Shown piece by piece: positions 1-8,314 of a stretch of DNA of 41,733 bases. Location: NCBI GenBank assembly GCA_016720745.1, contig JADKKA010000015.1, forward strand, positions 1 through 41,733, read 5' to 3'. The notes beneath the pieces are model-generated. The model worked only from the letters and a program-made list of their open reading frames with translations, ran no database searches and was not told the origin of the DNA. This DNA is from Chitinophagaceae bacterium (GTDB lineage: Bacteria; Bacteroidota; Bacteroidia; Chitinophagales; Chitinophagaceae). Position 1 is the stretch's first letter, and each line of letters starts with the position of its first letter. The position numbers were made by a program, and so were the translations under genes.

Positions 1-783
1 GTTTAATTTTGTGGAGGCCGTGCGCCTATCAGTACTAATATTTGCCGCATACATGAGTTCGTTTAACAAATCTCCGATAGAAGTACTGATTCCTGTGCAA
101 ATATTGATGACTTCGCCGTACGCAGATGGGATACATAACAATCGCCAAATCAGATCCGCAACATTCCGCACATCCACAAAATCCCGGGCGGGGACAAATC
201 CCCTGTTCCAATAAGGGTTCAGATTTTTTGCGTGATCTTTATTACCTGTTGAATAAACTATGCAATGCGAGGTGATCGGGCATACCAGGTCCAACTATGT
301 TAAGATGGATGGATCATGATAAGAGGGAATCCTCACGCAATTCCCTGACTCCCATCAATGTTTGCACAAATTTTCTGATACCGTAATGATCATAAGATTT
401 GGAGGATATGTCTTCTGTATCGGGTAATTGTTCATTAGATATATGTCCGTATTCCGCCGATGAACCTGTAGGAAACGGGGCAATTCAGGTTTCCCCACTC
501 CATTAATCCCCCAAATCAGATTGGCCGCAAGGCCTGTATTAACTGCATAATATGTTTGAATATCCGGATTGATAGCAACACCAGCCGGATGCACAATGCA
601 ATCTCGTTCTATCGTTGTCAAAAAATTTCCAAGACCAATCACATCAGCAAGGGATTTATTATGATGAATTCCTGCGAGAGGGGGGGGCATGTCAATGATA
701 TGACCCTCCGCTCTGTTCTCCTTAAGCGAATGGAGAAGTGAAATCCCCAAAAAACCATTTGCTCCTGTTACGAGTATCTTCAT
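1..783 (-). pseudogene. NAD-dependent sugar epimerase/dehydratase, broken, runs off the left edge
   Basis: This is an extended-SDR sugar-nucleotide epimerase or dehydratase in several frames. The N-terminus has the dinucleotide-binding motif TGANGFLG straight after the start codon at 783. The catalytic region (SSAEYG, then YGIRK, close to the usual YxxxK) lies in a second frame at about 370-470. Further pieces such as NIVGPGMPDH (about 250-300) and RGFVPARDFVDVRNVADL (about 140-200) are in other frames separated by stops. The order and spacing fit one gene of the family with at least three indels. An AAAGGA ribosome-binding site lies about 7 bases upstream of the start. It overlaps the end of the nucleotidyltransferase frame. 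The 3' end is outside the window. Whether it is a true pseudogene or sequencing error cannot be decided here. Confidence 0.75.
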
Positions 784-1506
784 ATAAAAATCCTTTATAA
801 ATTCAGAACGGCGGGATTCAAATATTTGATTAGCAATATCATAATCATCAACCCGGCCGATATCCAGCCAGTAACATTCCTCATGATAGCAATAAACTGG
901 AAGATGATCCTGTTTCATTTGCATCATTAGATCCGGGATATCCAAATACTTGCCCGGGAAAAGATATGGTTTTACCATATCCCGATTAAATACATTTACG
1001 CCCATGCTTACTTTGTAGCTAAATGTTGGCTTTTCCGTGTAGTGCGAGAGAAGTTGATCTTCGGTTACCTCAACGACTCCAAAATCGATTTTTACATCAC
1101 GCTGATAAAGCCCAATGGTTGCGGCAGATTGACGCTCTACATGAAAATCAAACAGTTTTTGATAATTCAGAGTGGTAAGAAGATCCCCATTCATTACAAT
1201 AAAATCTTCACTGAGGTTGTCAATAACATTCGCCAATGGTCCAGCTGTACCCAGCGGTTCCATTTCGAAACTGTAACTGATCTTCAGATTATATCTCTCG
1301 CCGTTTTGAAAAAAAGCTTGAAAAAGCTGGGACATATATCCAACAGCCAGAATCACCTCATCAACACCATACCCTTTAAGCTGACGAAGAATAATCTCTA
1401 AAATGGGAAGATCCCCTATCGGCATGAGTGGTTTGGGAATGACTGTTGTATAAGGCTGCAACCTTCTACCTTTGCCTCCTGCAAGAATAATTGCCTTCAT
1501 TTTCAT
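355..1506 (-). CDS. Sugar-phosphate nucleotidyltransferase, reading through into the epimerase fragment
   Basis: Residues 1-241 form an NTP_transferase (RmlA/GlmU-like) domain that would activate a sugar-1-phosphate to an NDP-sugar. It has the signature AGGKGRRLQPYT with the following IPKPLMPIGD, and the MNGDLL metal-site region. The domain has a typical single-domain length of about 240 residues. The better start is the second ATG at 1500, because the AAGGAGG ribosome-binding site is only 2 bases from the first ATG. The frame has no stop at the expected end. It continues from residue 242 into the first part of the next gene, an epimerase with its own ATG and ribosome-binding site. Removing one T from the T5 run at about 785-789 would create an overlapping TGA stop, so the fusion is probably an indel artefact. 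It lies just downstream of the LegB-like dehydratase. Confidence 0.85.
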   Translation of the reverse strand: MKMKAIILAGGKGRRLQPYTTVIPKPLMPIGDLPILEIILRQLKGYGVDEVILAVGYMSQLFQAFFQNGERYNLKISYSFEMEPLGTAGPLANVIDNLSEDFIVMNGDLLTTLNYQKLFDFHVERQSAATIGLYQRDVKIDFGVVEVTEDQLLSHYTEKPTFSYKVSMGVNVFNRDMVKPYLFPGKYLDIPDLMMQMKQDHLPVYCYHEECYWLDIGRVDDYDIANQIFESRRSEFIKDFYMKILVTGANGFLGISLLHSLKENRAEGHIIDMPPPLAGIHHNKSLADVIGLGNFLTTIERDCIVHPAGVAINPDIQTYYAVNTGLAANLIWGINGVGKPELPRFLQVHRRNTDIYLMNNYPIQKTYPPNLMIITVSENLCKH

Positions 1507-1521
1507 CTCCTCCTTTTTGGA

Positions 1522-2511
1522 TTACAAGGTATAGGTGCCTGGTTTGTAGATATCCATGTGATTGGATATAAAATCAATTGTCTCACGAATCCCTTCTTCA
1601 AGGGAGTAGAGCGGTTGCCAGCCAGTCAAATTTTTGGATTTGGTATTATCACAAATCAGTTTGAATACTTCACTATTTTCGGGTCTCAGACGATCTTCAT
1701 CAAGTACTATTTTCTTTTCAACCTTCATAATCTGGAGAATGGTTGTAACTAACTCTTGAATGGTATAGCCTTTTCCTGAGCCTACATTAATGACCTCGCC
1801 AATGGATTTCGGCGATTCTGCTACTTTAACAAAACCTGCAGCAGTATCTTTCACAAAATTCATATCGCGAACCGGATCCAGGGATCCCAGACGAATTTCG
1901 TTTTGAGTTAACGCCTGGGTAATTATTGTTGGTATGACTGCCCGCGTGGATTGGCGTGGACCATAGGTATTAAATGGCCGTATAGTGGCAACCGGCAAAT
2001 TAAAAGACCTATAATAACTTTCAACCAGCTTATCTGCTCCAATTTTGGATGCCGAATAGGGGGATTGACCCTGCAGGGGATGTGTTTCATCAATAGGAGT
2101 ATAAATGGCTGTGCCGTAGGTTTCCGATGTTGATGTATGAATTATCTTTTCAATATCATAATCCCGGGCAGCCTCCAAGACGTTGATAGTCCCTTCAATA
2201 TTCGTATGGACATAACTTAAGGGAGCCGTATAAGAATATGGGATCGCAATTAGTGCCGCCAGGTGAAACACAACGTGCTGTCCTTTTATATGCCGTGACA
2301 TGAAACCTGAGTCTTCAATATTTCCGCTAACAAGGCGAAGTGCCTGCTTGGACTCAAGTGAAAGAAACTCAAGGTTACCCCAATCACCGCGCGAATTATA
2401 ATGAACCATGGCTGTCACATCGGCACCAAGCTCCAAAAGAGTTTCGCAAAGATGGCTGCCAATAAATCCGCCAGCACCTGTTACAAGGGTTTTTTTTCCG
2501 ATCCAATTCAT
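1522..2511 (-). CDS. NAD-dependent 4,6-dehydratase, LegB-like (extended SDR)
   Basis: A 329-residue extended SDR enzyme expected to convert an NDP-hexose or NDP-HexNAc into the 4-keto-6-deoxy intermediate that feeds aminotransferases. Visible motifs are the Rossmann signature TGAGGFIGSH (residues 11-20), HTSTSETYG (about 125-133) and the catalytic YSASK (Y152, K156). The segment YNSRGDWGNLEFL (about 38-50) is characteristic of the LegB-type subfamily found in flagellin and LPS sugar loci. Length is normal and the frame intact. AGGAG lies about 10 bases before the ATG. It sits between a GNAT acetyltransferase/aminotransferase pair and the nucleotidyltransferase, which fits synthesis of a deoxy-amino sugar. 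The exact substrate (UDP, GDP or CMP route) cannot be read from the sequence. Confidence 0.85.
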   Translation of the reverse strand: MNWIGKKTLVTGAGGFIGSHLCETLLELGADVTAMVHYNSRGDWGNLEFLSLESKQALRLVSGNIEDSGFMSRHIKGQHVVFHLAALIAIPYSYTAPLSYVHTNIEGTINVLEAARDYDIEKIIHTSTSETYGTAIYTPIDETHPLQGQSPYSASKIGADKLVESYYRSFNLPVATIRPFNTYGPRQSTRAVIPTIITQALTQNEIRLGSLDPVRDMNFVKDTAAGFVKVAESPKSIGEVINVGSGKGYTIQELVTTILQIMKVEKKIVLDEDRLRPENSEVFKLICDNTKSKNLTGWQPLYSLEEGIRETIDFISNHMDIYKPGTYTL

Positions 2512-2657
2512 TATTTATCGACTCCTGATGGAATTTTTATATTGGTATTGTTAGGTAGGCATGCATCTCGCTGTGCGATAAGCAGAAATTATTAATATAA
2601 TAACAGCAAATCTTTTTATGCCCATCAAAACTGAAACGGTTTTTTTGGCCTCGTTTA

Positions 2658-3182
2658 TCAACGCCTAGTAAAACCAAACGCGCTAATTTTCATCTGTACT
2701 AACTTATTTGCCCTTTCCGTCTCAACAAAACCACAATCAAGGTAAATTTTTTGGGCTAAGAGGTTTTCCTCCTTCACTTCCAGATGAATTTCCTTCAACC
2801 CTAATTGTTCAAACCCAATTCTCAACACGAGAAATGTAGCATGCCTGGCATATCCTTTTCCTCTTGCATCAGAATGACCGATCATTAGTCGGCCATATTC
2901 AGCAATGCCTGTATTCCAATCAATATCATACAGCGAAATCTGCCCCACAGGAGTATGGTTAAGTTCTTTTGCCAGAATTAAAAAGATAAAATCGTTATCC
3001 AATTCCTTATATCGCTTGAACCAGGCGTAATGGTCTTTCTCCAGGATCAAATTTGTTCTCAAGAACCATGTACGAATATGATCCTGGTTGCGCCAGGCTA
3101 AAGTAAGGGGTAAATCCTCTTCTTCAAGCAGACGTAATGTAACGCGCTCACTCTCAAAGGGACCAAGATCGCGTTTAAACAT
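2658..3182 (-). CDS. GNAT N-acetyltransferase (RimJ/RimL-like), probable amino-sugar acetyltransferase
   Basis: A 174-residue GNAT protein of the Acetyltransf_3 type. The fold is recognisable from ESERVTLRLLEEEDL at the N-terminus, then GRLMIGHSDARGKGYARHA (about 107-125), which carries the acetyl-CoA pyrophosphate loop R/QxxGxA/G, and ENLLAQKIYLDCGF (about 142-155). The start codon lies two bases after the stop of the upstream aminotransferase, so the two are almost certainly translationally coupled. By analogy with PseH, FdtC or WecD pairs, the likely job is N-acetylation of the amino sugar made by that aminotransferase. Protein N-terminal acetylation, the RimJ/RimL role, is the alternative. 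About 145 bases without a gene separate it from the dehydratase. Confidence 0.8.
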   Translation of the reverse strand: MFKRDLGPFESERVTLRLLEEEDLPLTLAWRNQDHIRTWFLRTNLILEKDHYAWFKRYKELDNDFIFLILAKELNHTPVGQISLYDIDWNTGIAEYGRLMIGHSDARGKGYARHATFLVLRIGFEQLGLKEIHLEVKEENLLAQKIYLDCGFVETERANKLVQMKISAFGFTRR

Positions 3183-3184
3183 CG

Positions 3185-4327
3185 TTACTCACTGACAATC
3201 TGTTTTAAGTTATTGCAGATATATTCAACCTGGTTATAACTCAGGCGCAGATGCAAAGGCAGCGAAATGATCCGATCGCTGGCTTCCATCGAGCGCGGAC
3301 AGGTCTCCTGGGCATAGGCATACATACGATAAAGAGTATTATCACGGTAATGCACACCGGGGAATATATTTGCCTGGTTGAGCGCCAGCATGACCTCATC
3401 GCGGCGGTCCACCGCGATCTGATAGAGGTGGCGCGAAGGAATACAATCTGGGCTCATCGGAATACGCTGGATCTGGGGGGTATCCTTTAACAGCATATCG
3501 TACCATCCGCATACCTGGCGGCGAAAGGCATTATCCTGTTCAAGGTATTTTAACGAAACCAATGCAATCGCCCCCATGATCGAGTTCCCATTGAATTTAA
3601 AGCCAGTATGTTCAACGTCATAATACCATTTGTAGGTACCCTGACTCGCCGTGCGAGCATAGGTATCCTTGCTGATACCCAACCAGCTCCACTTGCGCGC
3701 CTCAACTTCCAATTCGGCATCACGCACACAGATCATACCCGAGTCACCTGTCGGAAGGTTCTTGACAGCCTGAAAGCTGAAAATGGATATATCGGCTTCA
3801 TTGCCCACGTGTTTACCAGTATCCGCCCAGCGCGTCCCTGACATATGTGAAGCATCCAGGATCAACTTTAAATTGTTATCCCTGCAAATTTTTTCGATCT
3901 CACGTAAACGTCCAGTATTGCCACCCACGCCAACATACATCACGGCGCGGGTCTTATTGGTAATGCGCTCCTGCACAGAAGCCGGGTCAAGGCAAAGGGT
4001 TTCATCCACATCAGCAAAAACAGGGCTTAATTTTTCGTAGAGAATGGCATGATTGGTCGAAACAAATGTCATTGGGGTGGTGATGATCTCATCGCCATCC
4101 ATCCAGCCGCACTGCTCCTTCAGCAATATTACAGCCAGATGCAATGCTCCCGTGGCCGAATTTAAAAAATGAGCATACGGTAGACCAGTATATGTTTTCC
4201 ACGCCTCTTCAAACTCAACCGTCTTAAACCCAAGCCCGGTCCAGCCTTTTTCGAGGCAAATACGAATCTCTTCCAGGGTCTCATCAACCCGAAAAGTCGG
4301 CACAAAAAGTTGAATAGGGTCCATCAA
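3185..4327 (-). CDS. DegT/DnrJ/EryC1/StrS-type PLP sugar aminotransferase
   Basis: A 380-residue fold-type I PLP enzyme that would transfer an amino group to a keto-deoxy NDP-sugar. The substrate-binding start LEKGWTGLGFKTVEFEEAW, the SATGAL segment (about 57-62), Asp158 in LILDASH and the presumed Schiff-base lysine K189 in FSFQAVKNLPTGDSG are visible. The LDASH sequence differs from the usual EDAAH or DAAHA of the family, and the block after the lysine (WSWLGISKDTYAR) is a subfamily feature. The first codon of the open frame is TTG at 4327. The following ATG at 4324, 8 bases after GGAG, is the more likely start. It is tightly coupled to the downstream GNAT protein. Confidence 0.88.
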   Translation of the reverse strand: MMDPIQLFVPTFRVDETLEEIRICLEKGWTGLGFKTVEFEEAWKTYTGLPYAHFLNSATGALHLAVILLKEQCGWMDGDEIITTPMTFVSTNHAILYEKLSPVFADVDETLCLDPASVQERITNKTRAVMYVGVGGNTGRLREIEKICRDNNLKLILDASHMSGTRWADTGKHVGNEADISIFSFQAVKNLPTGDSGMICVRDAELEVEARKWSWLGISKDTYARTASQGTYKWYYDVEHTGFKFNGNSIMGAIALVSLKYLEQDNAFRRQVCGWYDMLLKDTPQIQRIPMSPDCIPSRHLYQIAVDRRDEVMLALNQANIFPGVHYRDNTLYRMYAYAQETCPRSMEASDRIISLPLHLRLSYNQVEYICNNLKQIVSE

Positions 4328-4350
4328 TTATCTCCTTTTTTTATTAGTTA

Positions 4351-5100
4351 TTATGGATGAACATATGTACGGTTATAGTAGTCTATCATTTCCCCAGGGT
4401 CACCGTCATTCACAACAACACCTTTTTCAAGCACAATGGCACGATTACATAGCTTCTGGATCTGATCCAGATTATGTGAAACAATCACCACGATTTGTGA
4501 TTGCTCCAACAACTGCAGGATACGCTGTGCACTTTTTTCAACAAAGTGAGCATCGCCAGTGGCAAAAACCTCATCAATTAATAATATATCGGCCTGGGTC
4601 ATCGTCGCAATGGAAAACGCCAAACGGCCATACATACCGCTTGAATAATATTTGACTGGCATATCCAGGAATTCCTTTAGCTCTGAAAAATCAGCAATGG
4701 CCTGTTCCTTTTCCCTCATCTCTGCCGGTGAAAAACCCAGCAAGGCGCCATTAAGAAATATGTTTTCTCTGCCGGTTTGCTCGGCATCGAACCCAGCGCC
4801 CAACTCCATCAAGGGCGTGATGCGACCCTGCACCCTGACCCTGCCCTGATGGGGAGAATAGATCCCCGCGATCGTCTTTAGCAGGGTAGATTTTCCGGCG
4901 CCATTAAGACCAACAATGCCTAGGCGGTCTCCAGGCTTTATTTCCAGGGTCACATTGTTAAGACCATAAAACTCGGTATAGTCATCGCGCCTCTTGTTTC
5001 GATTCACACTGTTGACCAAAAGCTCCTTAAGCGATGGAATCGGATTATGGTAAATCCGAAATTTAACAAAAACTTCCCTGAGATCAACAAAGGTATTCAT
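4351..5100 (-). CDS. wzt: ABC transporter ATP-binding protein, polysaccharide export (Wzt/TagH type)
   Basis: The 249-residue nucleotide-binding subunit of an ABC-2 polysaccharide exporter. The N-terminal region (VFVKFRIYHNPIPSLKE) is typical of Wzt/TagH/RfbB. Walker A is GLNGAGKST (64-72), the ABC signature SSGMYGRLAF lies at about 153-162, Walker B is ILLIDE (172-177) and the switch histidine is in SHN (208-210). It ends soon after the ATPase core, so it lacks the C-terminal carbohydrate-binding domain of long Wzt proteins that recognise a terminal cap. Its start overlaps the stop of the permease gene by four bases (ATGA), showing co-expression. The polymer it exports is presumably built by the surrounding genes. 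Confidence 0.93.
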   Translation of the reverse strand: MNTFVDLREVFVKFRIYHNPIPSLKELLVNSVNRNKRRDDYTEFYGLNNVTLEIKPGDRLGIVGLNGAGKSTLLKTIAGIYSPHQGRVRVQGRITPLMELGAGFDAEQTGRENIFLNGALLGFSPAEMREKEQAIADFSELKEFLDMPVKYYSSGMYGRLAFSIATMTQADILLIDEVFATGDAHFVEKSAQRILQLLEQSQIVVIVSHNLDQIQKLCNRAIVLEKGVVVNDGDPGEMIDYYNRTYVHP

Positions 5101-5939
5101 AATCGATAAATGATTTCCTTTTCCCTGGATCTAAAAACAAGCAGTCCGATAATCAGACTGATCAGCATCAAAACACCGCAGGTTAGCCACAAGGATGTAT
5201 CTGGAATTTTTGCTTCATAAATGATCTGATGGAATAATTCAATAAAGTACACAAAAGGATTAATCTCTAAGATAATAGACAGATCGCCTGTAAAAAGTTC
5301 CTTCTTATAAACAATGGGAACCAGGTAAAACAAACCGGTAAAAACAATTTGAAGAATATGAAATAAATCGCGAAAGTACACATTAACAATACTAACGATC
5401 AGTATGATGCCCAGAACAAATAATACTGTAAAAAGCAGGGCGACGGGCAGAAAAAGCAAACCCCAGCTTACCTTTGCCCCCAGAAATAAAGCCAAAACAG
5501 AAAGGCTTACCAAACTGAAGAGGAAGTTTACCGCTTCGACACCCACAGTGGCAATTGGAAATATCATTTTTGGAACATACACTTTTTTCAGATATCCTTC
5601 AGCGCCCACAAGGGAGGTGGACCCATTTAATATTCCGTTGGAAATCAAACTCCATGGCAGAAGACCACTAAAAATATAAATACCAAAATCTGCAAAGGGA
5701 AGTTTGTAAATGGTCGAAAAGACGACCGCCAAAATCATCATCGTAAAAAGCGGATTAAGCAATGACCAAAAGAAACCGATCATTGAACGGCGGTAACGGG
5801 CGCGCAGGTTTGTATTTACCAAATTGTATAACACATGACGATACTTGATCAACTCACGGGCGTTGCGCAGCAGGAAATTATTCAATCCCCGGTTTTCCGC
5901 CGAATCAAACACAGTAAGTTGTACTTCATTTCTCTTCAT
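5097..5939 (-). CDS. wzm: ABC-2 type polysaccharide export permease (Wzm/TagG type)
   Basis: A 280-residue integral membrane protein with about six hydrophobic segments. It carries the family hallmark RYRRSMIGFFWSLLNPLF (about 48-65) preceding the first transmembrane helix. The C-terminal part has the usual NPFVYFIELFHQIIY motif and ends in a basic tail. It would form the membrane channel that moves an undecaprenyl-linked polymer out of the cytoplasm with the ATPase encoded immediately downstream, with which it overlaps by four bases. Its start overlaps the 3' end of the RmlD gene by about 14 bases. The frame is intact. Confidence 0.92.
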   Translation of the reverse strand: MKRNEVQLTVFDSAENRGLNNFLLRNARELIKYRHVLYNLVNTNLRARYRRSMIGFFWSLLNPLFTMMILAVVFSTIYKLPFADFGIYIFSGLLPWSLISNGILNGSTSLVGAEGYLKKVYVPKMIFPIATVGVEAVNFLFSLVSLSVLALFLGAKVSWGLLFLPVALLFTVLFVLGIILIVSIVNVYFRDLFHILQIVFTGLFYLVPIVYKKELFTGDLSIILEINPFVYFIELFHQIIYEAKIPDTSLWLTCGVLMLISLIIGLLVFRSREKEIIYRL

Positions 5940-6806
5940 AAAAATCCTTCAAAGTGTCTTTAAGCATTTTTTCCCAGGAAAGTGATGGCAGGCGGAATGT
6001 GTCAAAAAAACTGGACGAATCAAGAGCACTGTATATGGGCCTATTCGCACCGAGGGGGTAGTCTGAATAAGTGGAAGGCAGGAGCTCTACATCAAGTTTA
6101 AGGATGTACAGATAGCCTGCGCCCATTCAAAGCGGCTGGCAATGCCAGTTCCCGCCAAATGATAGATCCCTTTTCTCTTGGAGAGCCATTCGAAGGATCT
6201 ATCTTTTCCCATGGAAACGATCTGTGTTGTAATCTCAGCCAGGTACCTGGCTGAAGTGGGACTGCTCACCAGATCTGACCTGACCTGGATCTGAGCAGCC
6301 TGCTGCGCTCTTCTTAGAAAGCTGGTTAAAAAACAGGGTCTGCGCAGGCTAAAAACCGAGGAAGTCCTAAGGATAAGGAAATTCGCGCCGCTACTTATTA
6401 TAGCTGTTTCACCATCCAACTTGGTTTGTCCGTACACATTTAAAGGGTTAACCTGATCGCTCTCAATATATGGTATTTTTTTATGGCCGTCAAACACGTA
6501 ATCGGTCGAATAAGTCAGGTAAAAGGCCTTAACCTGGCGGGACGCAGCAGCCATAAGGGTATTTGCCAGTACATTAACAGAAACGGCGTCCTCTCTGTTT
6601 GCTTCCGCGCCATCCACATCATTATAACCTGTGGCATTAATCACGATATCAGGCTTAACTGTTTCAAGAACGCGAAATACATCCTGGCGACTGGTTACAT
6701 TCAGCTCTGACCTGTCTGTAGCAACTACGACTGCAATACGCCCCAAGGATTGAAACAGTTCCCAACCGATCTGTCCTTTTTTACCAACAAGCAGGATGCG
6801 GGTCAT
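5926..6806 (-). CDS. rfbD: dTDP-4-dehydrorhamnose reductase (frameshifted near the 3' end)
   Basis: RmlD/RfbD reduces dTDP-4-keto-L-rhamnose to dTDP-L-rhamnose. The N-terminal frame (6087-6806, 239 residues) shows the dinucleotide site VGKKGQIGWEL, NATGYNDVDGAE, the motif YSTDYVFDG and the catalytic YGQTKLDGE. It stops just after SRFEWAQAICTSLN. The missing C-terminus is in another frame (5926-6126), containing DVELLPSTYSDYPLGANRP and ending FYEEK, which matches the family's end. One indel at about 6085-6100 explains both pieces, and the combined length of about 290 residues is normal. No rmlA, rmlB or rmlC stands beside it, so the other steps must be encoded elsewhere, or this reductase acts on a different 4-keto sugar. 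Confidence 0.85.
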
Positions 6807-6883
6807 GTTTATGTATTACCACCTACAAACAAAGGTATGAAATCGTTTATTTCTATCAAAATTGATTCTCATACATGCAAAAT

Positions 6884-8189
6884 TTATTTTACCCTATATT
6901 TTATAGTTGAAATTAATCCTGCTTGTATTTTGCGATAGGCAGTTACCAACTTCCAGGCTCGACTACCTTGTATTTCCAAAAGCAATTGATTTGGGTTATT
7001 TTTCCCGTGGGGGGGGGGGGTTTTTGGTTTGGGGGGGGGGGGGGGGGGGGGGGGGGTTTGGGGGGGGGCCTTGGGGAGCTTGAAATCTTTTTCTCCTGGG
7101 CTTACGGCTTGAAACTTTTGTTCCTGCTCCTTAACGAGCATTGAAATCTCTCCTTTTCTCTGCGATCTGCAATGTAAGGTTAAATAACAACTCAACAGAG
7201 AAAACATCATACCTGGCGCTTAACTCAGCGAAGTCTTTTTGCGTAAAATCATAAAGTTTAGCAATCTTGTTCGATCGATCAGGATCATTTAAAGCCTCAA
7301 AAATCAGGGCTAGGCCAAACAAATGCGTAATATTGCCATAAAACGTTTTTGCTTCAAAGAGATCATCCCCAAGACAAATCCGGCATCGAATCCATCTGAT
7401 CTTATGTATTTTTCAGCAGATGGAAATATTTTTACCAACTCTTCAAATGTCAGCACATTCTTAAAGTTATCCAGGATCTTAAGAATTTCAAACTGTCTCC
7501 GAACACGCGAATCTGGGCGATCTGCGCTGGCATTCATTTCATTTGAACGGACTCTAAGCCGAAACAACTTCTCAGGCAAGACATGGATCTCATATTTCAG
7601 GCACAATCGAACCCAAAGATCGAAATCGCCAAGCTGAAGAAGCCCATATCGATATATACCACAATCAACATAACATGCTCGGCGAATCAGAACACTAGGA
7701 TGGCAAAGAGCATTCCCAACACAAAAAAAATAGTTGAGCCATTCGTAACGGCTTCGATTTGGTTGATCAAAATCCTATTTGATATGGATGAGTACCATCT
7801 GCCAGCAGTTCACTTTCCTCTCCTATAATTGAAACATTCGTGAAGATAGCACCAATATGAGCATGAGCATCAAGAAAAGCAACTTGTTTTTCAAGTTTTT
7901 GAGGTTCCCATATATCATCAGATGAATGTATAGCTATATAGTCACTCGAGACTCTGCCAGACAGTACCAATTCATTGATAATACCCCCCATCCTATTGGT
8001 TTCATGTCTGTAGGCATGGATCCGAGGGTCGGTATAACTTTGAATGATATCCCAGGATCCATCCGTGGATGCATCGTCTCCAATGATCAGTTCAAAATCC
8101 GAATATGTCTGATTTAAAACGCTCTCAATACAATCACGCAAATATTTCGCGTGATTGTATGAAGTAAGGATGACAGATACTTTTGGCAA
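6884..8189 (-). CDS. Family 2 glycosyltransferase with C-terminal coiled coil (several frameshifts, G-tract inside)
   Basis: A GT-A glycosyltransferase spread over four frames. The N-terminus (PKVSVILTSYNHAKYLRDCI) and GDDASTDGS, with the acidic pair in SSDDIW, are in the first frame. After a break at about 7768 comes CHPSVLIRRACYVDCG and GDFDLWVRL. After a break at about 7368 the frame reads EAKTFYGNITHLFGLALIF. After a break at about 7140 it reads LVKEQEQKFQAVSPGEKDF and ends with NQLLLEIQGSRAWKLVTAYR, a tail common in polysaccharide glycosyltransferases after a coiled coil. A G-rich tract (7009-7076) sits inside that coiled-coil part and gives an implausible proline stretch. The likely start is the TTG at 8189, 8 bases after GGAG; no ATG fits. 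It should transfer a sugar to the growing repeat unit. Donor unknown. Confidence 0.8.
7009..7076. repeat. Low-complexity G-rich tract (runs of 12, 26 and 9 G)
   Basis: On the plus strand there are G12, a short T-rich break, G26, TTT, G9, then CCTTGGGG. Nothing similar occurs elsewhere in this moderate-GC window. It lies within the 3' coiled-coil part of the glycosyltransferase gene and codes for proline on the coding strand. It may be a dark-cycle sequencing or assembly artefact that replaced real sequence, or a true slippage-prone homopolymer. Confidence 0.95.
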
Positions 8190-8314
8190 GTGCAAAACTC
8201 CTGATCAACATTTTGAGAGAATTACTGAAATTACAAATACAAGCATTATAAAATAATCAAGACGGCACTTAACTGCATAGTCTTAATCACTTCAAGCCAA
8301 TCCAACTCTTTACT

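Noticed and set aside
2658..4327. Calling the 3185-4327 aminotransferase LegC or PseC and the GNAT gene PseH
   Set aside because: The subfamily motifs (LDASH, WSWLGISKDTYAR) do not match what I know of LegC or PseC, and no legionaminate or pseudaminate synthase is present, so only the family is assigned.
6884..7210. A separate proline-rich 108-residue protein
   Set aside because: The proline stretch is the translation of the G-rich tract. The flanking sequence is the coiled coil and conserved tail of the glycosyltransferase.
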